In this document: in pieces, positions 1 to 6,296 of the stretch
Numbering within the stretch: position 1 is the stretch's first letter
Layout of the letters: the number at the start of each line of letters is the position of its first letter
Origin: Anaerolineaceae bacterium
GTDB lineage: Bacteria > Chloroflexota > Anaerolineae > Anaerolineales > Anaerolineaceae
Assembly: GCA_014860845.1 (NCBI GenBank)
Contig: JACZIY010000194.1
Location: 1 to 6,296 of the forward strand
Reading direction: 5' to 3'
DNA length: 6,296 bases
Program-made: the position numbers and the translations under genes
The notes under the pieces: model-generated
The model's input: the letters and a program-made list of their open reading frames with translations, nothing else
Told to the model about the DNA's origin: nothing
The model's database searches: none

Positions 1-30
1 AATTAATACCTTTAAAGCATACACCATTTT

Positions 31-59
31 TTGACCTTGAATCTCTTTTGTGGTAGGAT
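31..59 (+). promoter_or_regulatory. Predicted sigma70-type promoter with extended -10
   Basis: A -35 element TTGACC (31-36) lies 17 bases upstream of a -10 element TAGGAT (54-59), the optimal spacing. The triplet TGG (51-53) directly before the -10 supplies an extended -10 TGn motif, which would compensate for the imperfect hexamer (4 of 6 consensus bases). The inferred transcription start is near 66, so the transcript would begin only about 8 bases before the riboswitch P1 helix, as expected for an S-box leader. The assignment rests on motif match and position; no start-site data are available. Confidence 0.7.
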
Positions 60-73
60 TTAACCACGTGCTA

Positions 74-171
74 CTCATCAAGAGAGGTCGAGGGACCGGC
101 CCTGAGAAACCTCGGCAACCTGGAATTTCAGGTGCCAATTCCGGCAGAGCAATGCAGCTCTGGAAGATGAG
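74..171 (+). ncRNA. SAM-I (S-box) riboswitch aptamer
   Basis: This leader RNA element binds S-adenosylmethionine and controls the downstream methionine genes. The conserved S-box core is visible in order: AAGAGAGG, GAGGGA, GGCCC, GAAACC, GGCAACC, GGTGCCAATTCC and GGAAGATGAG. Helices can be drawn by hand. P1 is CTCATC (74-79) with GATGAG (166-171). P2 includes CGAGG (89-93) with CCTCG (110-114). P3 is CCTG (119-122) with CAGG (129-132). P4 is CAGAGC (145-150) with GCTCTG (157-162), closing a six-base loop. The GGCCC segment in the P2 loop sits where the family's pseudoknot forms. A terminator follows 15 bases later, so this is a transcriptional OFF switch: high SAM stabilises P1 and lets the terminator form. 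The location ahead of metH agrees with the usual S-box regulon. Confidence 0.97.
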
Positions 172-196
172 ATCAACCAAAAATTGACCTCTCTTC
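163..196 (+). promoter_or_regulatory. Predicted antiterminator of the SAM riboswitch
   Basis: GAAGATGAG (163-171), which contains the 3' strand of P1, pairs with CTCTCTTC (189-196) in the 5' arm of the terminator. This gives eight Watson-Crick pairs with one bulged T at 168. The pairing excludes both P1 and the terminator, which is the standard S-box ON conformation when SAM is low. It was read directly from complementarity; its relative stability was not computed. A competing upstream partner (80-89) is reported in the findings. Confidence 0.75.
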
Positions 197-212
197 ATGA
201 GAGGTTTTTTTT
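187..212 (+). terminator. Riboswitch-controlled intrinsic terminator
   Basis: A perfect 7-bp stem, ACCTCTC (187-193) with GAGAGGT (199-205), closes a five-base loop and runs straight into a tract of eight T (205-212), the first of which is in the stem. It lies between the SAM-I aptamer and the metH start, so it attenuates rather than ends an operon: with SAM bound to the aptamer it should form and stop transcription before metH. Confidence 0.93.
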
Positions 213-231
213 ATAAATTTGGACATTGAGT

Positions 232-235
232 GGAG
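232..235 (+). promoter_or_regulatory. Shine-Dalgarno site that sets the metH start
   Basis: GGAG at 232-235 stands five bases before ATG 241. A longer reading from TTG at 226 would place this ribosome site inside the coding sequence and has no comparable site of its own upstream, only the T-rich terminator tail. The ATG at 241 is therefore the preferred start. Confidence 0.8.
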
Positions 236-240
236 AATTT

Positions 241-3200
241 ATGCAGAGAAAATACACCAATCGATCATTTTTGGATGCTGTAAAAGAACGAGTGTTAATT
301 TATGATGGGGCAATGGGCACCAGTTTACAGAAATTGGATTTGACTGCTAGAGATTTTGGTGGAGAAAAATATTTTGGATGTAATGATTTTCTTGTCATAA
401 GCAAACCTGAAACCGTGGAAAAAGTTCACCGATCTTTTCTGGAAGTCGGAGTCGATGTGTTGGAGACCGATACATTCCGATCGAATCGGATTACGTTGGC
501 TGAATATGGAATCCATGATCGTGTTGTAGAAATCAACAAAAAAGCGGCTGAATTAGCCAAAAACCTTGCAGATGAATTCACCAAAAGCACACATCAGAAG
601 CGTTTTGTGGCTGGTTCGATTGGTCCATCCGGAAAATTACCCAGCATGGAGGATCCCGAACTGTCGAATATCCAATTTGATGAATTGGTTGCTGTTTTTC
701 AGGAACAAGCTAAAGGATTAATCACAGGTGGTGTGGATGTCTTATTAATTGAGACATCTCAGGACATACTCGAAGTAAAGGCATGTATTATTGGTATTCA
801 GCAGGCGTTTGAAGAAACAGGTATTTATTTACCCATTCAGGCACAGGTAACATTGGATACTACCGGGCGTATGTTATTAGGGACAGACATCGCAGCTGCG
901 CTGGCGATCCTGGAGGACATGCCGATCGACATAATTGGATTGAACTGTTCCACCGGACCTGAGCACATGCGTGAACCAATATCCTTTTTGGGAGAAAATT
1001 CTAGTTTGCCGGTTTCCTGTATCCCGAATGCTGGACTCCCTTTGAATGTGGATGGAGAAGCGGTTTACCCTTTATCACCTACCGAATTTGCCGAAGCCTT
1101 GAGTGAATTCATTGATAAGTATCAAATCAGTGTTGTGGGAGGATGCTGTGGAACAACTCCCCTACATCTGAAAGAACTGGTTGAGAAAGTGGGCGGAAAG
1201 AAACATCCACCACGACCCATCATTCAACGCGCTCAATTAGCTTCTGCCATTCAGGTTATGAATATGCAACAGGAACCTGCACCATTTTTGATCGGCGAAA
1301 GACTCAATACGCAAGGCAGTAAAACATTTAAACAAATAATATTGGATCAGGATTATGAGCGTGTTTTAGGAATTGCACAACAACAGGTGGATGGTGGTGC
1401 ACATGGTTTGGATATCTGTGTTGCATTAACCGAAAGGGCTGATGAAGCAGAGACTATTCGCAGGGTCATAAAGAAAATTGCACCGAATATTAAAGTCCCG
1501 TTGGTGATCGATTCGACTGAGTTAGATGTGATGGAAATGGCGTTACAAACCGCACCAGGTCGATGTATGATCAATTCAACACACTTTGAATCGGGACGAG
1601 AAAAAGCAGATAAAGTATTTCAGTTAGCAAAAAAATATAATGCAACTGTTTTAGTATTAACCATTGATGAAGCAGGCATGGCTAAAACTGCGCAAAGAAA
1701 ATTAGAAATTTCCAAACGGCTGGTGGAAGTGGCTGTAAATGAACATGGATTATCGCCTTCAGATCTGGTGATCGATGCATTAACCTTTACGCTAGCAACC
1801 GGTGACCCAGAATTTAATTTGTCTGCTCAAGAAACGATTGAAGGCATTCGGCTCATCAAAGAAAATATTCCGGATGTGCATACATCTTTAGGTGTCAGCA
1901 ATGTTTCCTTTGGATTATCACCAGCAGCTCGAGCAGTTTTGAATAGTGTCATGTTGTATCATTCTGTTCAGGCAGGATTGGACATGGCGATCGTCAATCC
2001 AGTTCATATCACGCCTTATCTGGAAATTTCTGAAGAAGAAAGACGGTTGGCGGAAGATCTTATTTTTTATCGAAAAGAAACCGCATTACAGGATTTAATT
2101 GGTTATTACGAAAAAAATAGTGCCAAACCTGGAGATAAGGATTCAAAACAGGATGTTTTATTGAAGTCAATGACCCCTGAAGAACGATTGCATTGGAGCA
2201 TTGTTCACCGGAAAAAAGAAGGTGTTGAAAAAGATATCGATACATTAATTGAAAATCGCGGGGCTATTTCCTCCTCCGAAAAAGCAGTAGATATCTTAAA
2301 TAATGTCTTATTGCCAGCCATGAGAGATGTAGGGGATAAGTTTGGCTCTGGTGAACTGATTCTGCCCTTTGTACTTCAGTCGGCTGAAGTGATGAAAAAA
2401 TCAGTCGCATATTTGGAAAAATATCTGGAGAAAAAAGAAGGGGTGAGCAAAGGTTTGATGGTTCTGGCAACGGTTTATGGAGATGTTCATGATATCGGAA
2501 AAAACCTGGTCAAGACGATTCTGACTAATAATGGATATGATGTCATCGATTTAGGAAAACAGGTGCCAGCAGAGACAATTATCTCTACAGCAATTGAATC
2601 CAAAGCCAATGCGATCGGGCTAAGTGCTTTATTGGTAAGTACCAGTAAACAAATGCCACTGATTGTGAATGAATTACAACGAAGGAATGCAAAAATTCCT
2701 GTCCTGATTGGGGGAGCTGCCATTAATCGAAGGTTTGGACGACGCATCCTGATGACAGACTCAAACGAATACTATCAAGGTGGTGTGTTTTATTGTAAGG
2801 ATGCCTTCGAAGGTTTATCCACAATGGATCAAATTATGAATTCATCTGACTTCGATAAACTCAAAGATCAAATAATAAAAGAATCTGATATGGAATTGGG
2901 AAAAGTCGTAAACAGTGGGAATGAGAATTTAACTCAGGTATTGAAACGATCTACCATTAAAACTTCTGAACTAATTCCAAGTGTACCTGGATGGGGACCG
3001 AAAGTTGTAAAATCTATGCCGTTAGAAGCAGTTTTTGAGCATTTATCACTCAATGAACTATTTCGCCTATCCTGGGGAGCGAAAAATACCCACGGTGATG
3101 AATGGAAAAGATTAAAAAAAGATTTTGAAGCCAGATTAGCCAGAATGAAAAAAGATGCCAGACAAAATGAATGGCTCAATCCCAAAGCAGTTTATGGATA

Positions 3201-3777
3201 TTTCCCGGTACAGTCATCTGGCAATGATTTGCTTGTGTATGATGAAAACACCATAACAAATCCGAAGCCTACAGTAATTGAAGTTTTTAATTTCCCGAGG
3301 CAATCAGATGGAGAAAACCTAAGTTTGGCAGATTACTTTGCCCCTGTTGAAAGCGGCAGAATGGATGTTGTAGCATTACAAGTTGTTACAGTTGGTGATA
3401 AAGCCACGGAACGGTTTGAAAAACTCCAGGCAAATGGCGATTACACGGAAGCATATTTCACTCATGGATTGGCTGTGCAAACCGCTGAGGCAACAGCAGA
3501 TTATTTACACAACCACATTCGTAGAGAGTTGGGAATTAAGAAAGAACAGGGCAAGCGCTATTCCTGGGGGTATCCAGCGATTCCGGATTTAAACGATCAT
3601 GAAAAAGTGTTCAGACTATTACCAGTTGAAAAGGAATTGAATATGCATCTTACATCAGCTTTCCAATTGGTACCAGAACAATCTACAGCGGCAATCATCT
3701 TGCATCATCCCCAGGCAAAATATTTCAACATTGGAACCAGCCGCGTGGATCAACTTATGAAAGAACAAAAGAAATGA
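241..3777 (+). CDS. metH: Cobalamin-dependent methionine synthase MetH
   Basis: Cytoplasmic 1178-residue enzyme that transfers the methyl group of 5-methyl-THF through cobalamin to homocysteine, giving methionine and THF. All modules are present, and the length is close to the about 1227 of E. coli MetH. The homocysteine/zinc barrel (about 10-325) has DGAMG at 22-26 and zinc ligands C236, C302 and C303 (GGCCGTTP). The pterin barrel (about 345-610) opens with GERLN at 352-356. The helical cap (about 645-735) contains LQSAEVMKKSVAYLE. The B12 domain (about 735-875) has DVHDIG at 748-753, with H750 the expected lower cobalt ligand. The C-terminal reactivation domain (about 900-1170) has RYSWGYPAIPD at 1106-1116, the AdoMet-binding region. 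The start is ATG 241 with GGAG five bases upstream. It is the first gene after the SAM riboswitch, and its TGA overlaps the next ATG. No truncation or frameshift is visible. Asp77 replaces the more usual Asn in the ETNTF motif. Confidence 0.97.
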   Translation: MQRKYTNRSFLDAVKERVLIYDGAMGTSLQKLDLTARDFGGEKYFGCNDFLVISKPETVEKVHRSFLEVGVDVLETDTFRSNRITLAEYGIHDRVVEINKKAAELAKNLADEFTKSTHQKRFVAGSIGPSGKLPSMEDPELSNIQFDELVAVFQEQAKGLITGGVDVLLIETSQDILEVKACIIGIQQAFEETGIYLPIQAQVTLDTTGRMLLGTDIAAALAILEDMPIDIIGLNCSTGPEHMREPISFLGENSSLPVSCIPNAGLPLNVDGEAVYPLSPTEFAEALSEFIDKYQISVVGGCCGTTPLHLKELVEKVGGKKHPPRPIIQRAQLASAIQVMNMQQEPAPFLIGERLNTQGSKTFKQIILDQDYERVLGIAQQQVDGGAHGLDICVALTERADEAETIRRVIKKIAPNIKVPLVIDSTELDVMEMALQTAPGRCMINSTHFESGREKADKVFQLAKKYNATVLVLTIDEAGMAKTAQRKLEISKRLVEVAVNEHGLSPSDLVIDALTFTLATGDPEFNLSAQETIEGIRLIKENIPDVHTSLGVSNVSFGLSPAARAVLNSVMLYHSVQAGLDMAIVNPVHITPYLEISEEERRLAEDLIFYRKETALQDLIGYYEKNSAKPGDKDSKQDVLLKSMTPEERLHWSIVHRKKEGVEKDIDTLIENRGAISSSEKAVDILNNVLLPAMRDVGDKFGSGELILPFVLQSAEVMKKSVAYLEKYLEKKEGVSKGLMVLATVYGDVHDIGKNLVKTILTNNGYDVIDLGKQVPAETIISTAIESKANAIGLSALLVSTSKQMPLIVNELQRRNAKIPVLIGGAAINRRFGRRILMTDSNEYYQGGVFYCKDAFEGLSTMDQIMNSSDFDKLKDQIIKESDMELGKVVNSGNENLTQVLKRSTIKTSELIPSVPGWGPKVVKSMPLEAVFEHLSLNELFRLSWGAKNTHGDEWKRLKKDFEARLARMKKDARQNEWLNPKAVYGYFPVQSSGNDLLVYDENTITNPKPTVIEVFNFPRQSDGENLSLADYFAPVESGRMDVVALQVVTVGDKATERFEKLQANGDYTEAYFTHGLAVQTAEATADYLHNHIRRELGIKKEQGKRYSWGYPAIPDLNDHEKVFRLLPVEKELNMHLTSAFQLVPEQSTAAIILHHPQAKYFNIGTSRVDQLMKEQKK
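3774..3777 (+). other. ATGA start-stop overlap between metH and the next gene
   Basis: The start codon ATG (3774-3776) overlaps the metH stop TGA (3775-3777). The bases before it (AAAGAACAAAAGAA, 3760-3773) contain only a weak purine-rich ribosome site, so the second gene is probably translated largely by coupling with metH. This ties the amounts of the two enzymes together. Confidence 0.85.
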
Positions 3778-5651
3778 GCGAGAAAAATAAATTTATTGAG
3801 AGTCTTTCACAGGAAAAGCCAATCCTATCCGATGGTGCGATGGGAACAGTGCTTCATCAACGTGGAATTAGATTTGATGAATGTTTTGATCATTTAAATA
3901 TCACTCACCCTGCGCAGGTTGCAGATGTTCATCGCGCTTACATAGAAGCGGGTTCAACCATGATTCAAACCAATACTTTTGGGGCAAACCGCTATAAGTT
4001 ATCTCAATTTGGTCTTGAACATAAAGTTGCAGAAATCAACCAGGCTGGTGTGGAACTGGTTCGCCGGGTTGCAATGGCCAGTTTTAGAGACATCATCATT
4101 GCTGGAGATGTGGGACCATTGGGTGTTCGATTGGCGCCTTTTGGTCGTGTGCAACTGGAGGATGCTCGAGATGCATTTAAAGAACAGATTCAAGCACTTA
4201 TAGATGCTGGTGTTGATGTCATTATCATTGAGACCATGACGGATTTTTATGAGGTGAGGGAAGCTGTTTTAGCATCGAGAGAAATTAATCCAAATATTCC
4301 AATCATTGCATCCATGACATTTACACGTGATGATCTTACCTTATTAGGAGACCCACCCGAAAAAGTTGCGACCAGTATTTATAGCAGTGGCGCGGATGTC
4401 ATAGGAATTAATTGTTCTGGTGGTCCTTTGCAATTATTAAGAATTCTAAAAAAAATGAAAACTGCTGTCCCCAATGGGGTGTTTTCAGTGATGCCCAATG
4501 CTGGATGGCCGGAACAACAAGACGGAAGAATCATGTACCCTGCAGGCCCAGAATATTTTGGTGATTATGCGATCTCCTTCTGGCAAGCAGGTACAAAAGT
4601 TCTCGGAGGGTGTTGTGGAACCACCCCACAGCATATTCAGGCAATTTCCAGGATCATTCAGGAGACCAAATTATCTGATATCGCTTTCGGACTTGAAATC
4701 CCTGAAATCCAAGTAGAGAGCGAAGCTGAAAAAGAAGCACCTAAATCTGAATTGTCCCAAAAAATTGATGCAAATCAATTTGTGTTTGCTGTCGAAATGG
4801 ATCCTCCCAGAGGCTTGAGTACAAAAAAATTACTGGCAGGTGCGAGTCTCTTAGCGGATTCGGGTGCTGATGTTATTAATGTGGCCGATAGTCCTATGGC
4901 GCGGATGAGAATGAGCCCCTGGGCTGTCTGCAATCTAATTCAACGCTATGTGGGTGTCGAAACTGTTTTACATTTTCCTACCCGTGGAAGAAATTTACTA
5001 CGCGTACAGGGTGATTTACTGGCAGCGCATGCCTTGGGTATCAGGAATGTTTTTGTGGTGATGGGCGATCCAACAGCAATTGGAGATTATCCTGAAGCAA
5101 TGGATAATTATGATTTAGTCCCCTCTGGTTTAATAAAATTAATAAAACAATCATTTAATATCGGTATTGACCATGCTGGTTCGGAAATTGGACAACCAAC
5201 TTCATTTTTTGTAGGAAGTGCGCTCAATCTCAATTCCCCGAGCCCTGAAATTGAATTGAAGAATCACTTACGGAAAAGAAAAGCAGGATCTGATTTTGTA
5301 TTGACACAACCGATCTTTGATGCCAAATCTGCTTTGGAACAGCTGCGATGGTTTCGGGAACAGGCTGGAGATCCGAATTTAAAAATCCTGGTTGGTATAT
5401 TACCACTTGCCACTGATCGCCATGCGGCGTTTCTGCATAACGAAGTTCCGGGAATTATCATTCCTGATGCAATTATTAATCGCATGCGGAAAGCAGGTGA
5501 TAAATCTGCCAAAGAAGGTATAAAAATAGCGGTAGAATTAATCGAGTTAATGAGGGCTGAACTGCAAGGTGTATATTTAATGCCAGCTTTTAATCGATTT
5601 GACTACGTTTCGGAGATCATTGAGACAGTAAAGAAAAAATATAAACCATAA
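3774..5651 (+). CDS. yitJ: Bifunctional homocysteine S-methyltransferase / 5,10-methylene-THF reductase (YitJ type)
   Basis: Cytoplasmic 625-residue fusion, close to the about 612 of Bacillus YitJ. The N-terminal homocysteine methyltransferase barrel (about 5-295) has DGAMG at 20-24, TNTF at 66-69, and zinc ligands C214 (INCSGGP) and C280/C281 (GGCCGTTP). A charged, Glu/Lys-rich linker (about 305-335) joins it to a MetF-like flavin reductase barrel (about 336-620). There E341 (VEMDPP), D432 (MGDP) and Q512 (TQPIF) match the family's catalytic Glu, FAD-contacting Asp and folate-contacting Gln. The reductase half should make 5-methyl-THF with FAD and NAD(P)H, feeding MetH encoded just upstream. 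The methyl donor for the N-terminal half is uncertain: it has no pterin or B12 domain, so S-methylmethionine, or methyl transfer in trans with a corrinoid protein, are possibilities rather than facts. It lies in the riboswitch operon with a four-base overlap to metH, and no separate metF is seen. Confidence 0.94.
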   Translation: MSEKNKFIESLSQEKPILSDGAMGTVLHQRGIRFDECFDHLNITHPAQVADVHRAYIEAGSTMIQTNTFGANRYKLSQFGLEHKVAEINQAGVELVRRVAMASFRDIIIAGDVGPLGVRLAPFGRVQLEDARDAFKEQIQALIDAGVDVIIIETMTDFYEVREAVLASREINPNIPIIASMTFTRDDLTLLGDPPEKVATSIYSSGADVIGINCSGGPLQLLRILKKMKTAVPNGVFSVMPNAGWPEQQDGRIMYPAGPEYFGDYAISFWQAGTKVLGGCCGTTPQHIQAISRIIQETKLSDIAFGLEIPEIQVESEAEKEAPKSELSQKIDANQFVFAVEMDPPRGLSTKKLLAGASLLADSGADVINVADSPMARMRMSPWAVCNLIQRYVGVETVLHFPTRGRNLLRVQGDLLAAHALGIRNVFVVMGDPTAIGDYPEAMDNYDLVPSGLIKLIKQSFNIGIDHAGSEIGQPTSFFVGSALNLNSPSPEIELKNHLRKRKAGSDFVLTQPIFDAKSALEQLRWFREQAGDPNLKILVGILPLATDRHAAFLHNEVPGIIIPDAIINRMRKAGDKSAKEGIKIAVELIELMRAELQGVYLMPAFNRFDYVSEIIETVKKKYKP

Positions 5652-5674
5652 TCCTATCCATTCACCATCGATTT

Positions 5675-5678
5675 GGAG
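5675..5678 (+). promoter_or_regulatory. Shine-Dalgarno site for the CoaBC-like gene
   Basis: GGAG at 5675-5678 stands six bases before ATG 5685 and favours that codon over the in-frame ATG at 5694. The 33-base gap after the preceding stop contains no terminator hairpin or obvious promoter, so the gene is probably read as the third cistron of the operon. Confidence 0.75.
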
Positions 5679-5684
5679 AAAAAA

Positions 5685-6296
5685 ATGAATGTAATGACTG
5701 GTAAAAGAATTTTGTTAGGTGTAACAGGTTCTCTGGAAGCATATCAGGCTGCCACCATAGCCACTAAATTAGTTGAATTAGGGGCTATCGTGGACGTGTT
5801 TATGACATTTAGCGCGAAAAAGTTAATTTCTCCATTGATTTTTCAAGTCATTACAGGAAGACACGTATACACCGATGAAGAATGGTGGCAAATAAACCAG
5901 AAACAATTCTTTCAGGAAAATCAGTATGAAGCAGACTTATTGATCATTGCTCCTGCCAGTGGAAATACAATTTCTAAAATTGCCAACGGTATTAGTGATA
6001 ACATTCTGGTATACACTGCTATGTCGGTTAAATGTCCTATCATACTGGTACCAGATTTGGATCTGATGATTTCAGATAACATCGCGACAGTTGAAAATCT
6101 CGAGAAATTGAGATCTCGAGGAATTCACGTCTTAATGGATACAGATTCTGAATCCAGAGATAATATAGTCCCTGTTGATGAAGTTATCAAGTTCACTAGA
6201 TTATTTTTATCAAAAAATGGACCATTGCAAGGCAAAAAAATCGTTGTTACTGTTGGTGCAACACGAGAATCCATTGATCCGGTCAGGGTAATATCC
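5685..6296 (+). CDS. CoaBC-like flavoprotein, divergent CoaC domain (3' truncated by window)
   Basis: Only the first 204 residues are in the window; the frame is open to the edge. The N-terminal part is a flavoprotein of the HFCD/CoaC fold: KRILLGVTGS at 7-16 fits the first strand and FMN loop, ISPLIFQVITG at 48-58 fits the following helix, and APASGNT at 89-95 is the family's flavin-binding PASANT-like motif. A linker leads to KKIVVTVGATRESIDPVRVIS at 184-204, matching the start of the CoaB (phosphopantothenate-cysteine ligase) domain. True CoaBC ligates cysteine to 4'-phosphopantothenate and decarboxylates the product. Here the decarboxylase residues look lost: Phe76 aligns with the active-site His, PDLDLMIS (123-130) replaces PxMNxxMW, and the lid motif with the catalytic Cys (LACGxxGxGRM) is missing around 150-165. 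CoaC activity is therefore doubtful, and no gene symbol is given. Alternatives are a repurposed flavin-binding paralogue or a monofunctional ligase. It is only 33 bases downstream of the preceding gene and probably shares its operon. Confidence 0.8.
   Translation, partial: MNVMTGKRILLGVTGSLEAYQAATIATKLVELGAIVDVFMTFSAKKLISPLIFQVITGRHVYTDEEWWQINQKQFFQENQYEADLLIIAPASGNTISKIANGISDNILVYTAMSVKCPIILVPDLDLMISDNIATVENLEKLRSRGIHVLMDTDSESRDNIVPVDEVIKFTRLFLSKNGPLQGKKIVVTVGATRESIDPVRVIS

Noticed and set aside
1..30. Possible tail of an upstream gene or regulatory site
   Set aside because: The stretch is AT-rich and too short to show coding or motif evidence; nothing in it can be supported.
226..240. Longer metH reading from a TTG codon, adding five residues
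   Set aside because: TTG at 226 has only the T-rich terminator tail upstream, while the GGAG at 232-235 is correctly spaced for ATG 241.
325..3185. Several antisense open frames of 60-86 codons across metH
   Set aside because: They lie wholly inside a confidently assigned gene, have no ribosome site or recognisable motif, and their low-complexity composition is that of reverse-strand shadow frames.
3383..3592. A 69-codon + strand frame within the metH 3' end
   Set aside because: It is out of frame with a well-conserved MetH activation domain and has no independent signals.
3979..4716. Short + and - strand frames inside the YitJ-type gene
   Set aside because: The in-frame protein carries all zinc and barrel motifs, so the overlapping frames are shadows.
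5264..5512. Antisense frame of 82 codons across the reductase domain
   Set aside because: It covers conserved reductase coding sequence and has no start signals.
5652..5684. Possible terminator or promoter between the second and third genes
   Set aside because: The 33 bases contain no GC-rich hairpin with a T tract and no paired -35/-10 boxes, only a ribosome site.
6097..6120. Direct repeat of ATCTCGAG (6097-6104 and 6113-6120), also an inverted repeat through palindromic CTCGAG
   Set aside because: It lies in coding sequence for NLEKLRSRG, is short and occurs only twice. Chance and codon choice explain it better than an operator.

Overview
The window carries the start of a methionine and one-carbon operon from an AT-rich bacterium (GC a little above 40% by eye). 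The SAM-I riboswitch with its intrinsic terminator, the insertion pattern and activation-domain motifs of MetH, and the adjoining YitJ-type fusion protein most resemble Chloroflexota (Anaerolineae-like). That assignment rests on remembered family resemblance, not a search.

Layout, all on the + strand: positions 1-30 show nothing recognisable. An extended -10 sigma70-type promoter (31-59) precedes a complete SAM-I (S-box) aptamer (74-171) and an intrinsic terminator (187-212). Then come full-length cobalamin-dependent methionine synthase metH (241-3777), a bifunctional homocysteine S-methyltransferase/methylenetetrahydrofolate reductase of the YitJ type (3774-5651, overlapping metH by ATGA), and, after only 33 bases, the 5' part of a CoaBC-like flavoprotein gene (5685 to the window end). 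There are no RNA genes besides the riboswitch, no mobile elements and no CRISPR. No gene-free stretch exceeds about 240 bases.

The genes fit together. The reductase domain of the second protein makes 5-methyl-THF, MetH uses it to methylate homocysteine to methionine, and methionine becomes SAM, which should shut the operon through the riboswitch. The switch can be read base by base, including a canonical antiterminator and a second, perfect 10-base complementarity between the aptamer 5' edge and the terminator.

The least ordinary item is the third gene. It has the CoaC Rossmann/FMN fold signatures and runs into a CoaB-like domain, yet it lacks the decarboxylase active-site His, the PxMNxxMW motif and the Cys-containing lid. 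It is probably a catalytically altered or repurposed CoaBC homologue. Nothing else points to a wholly new system.
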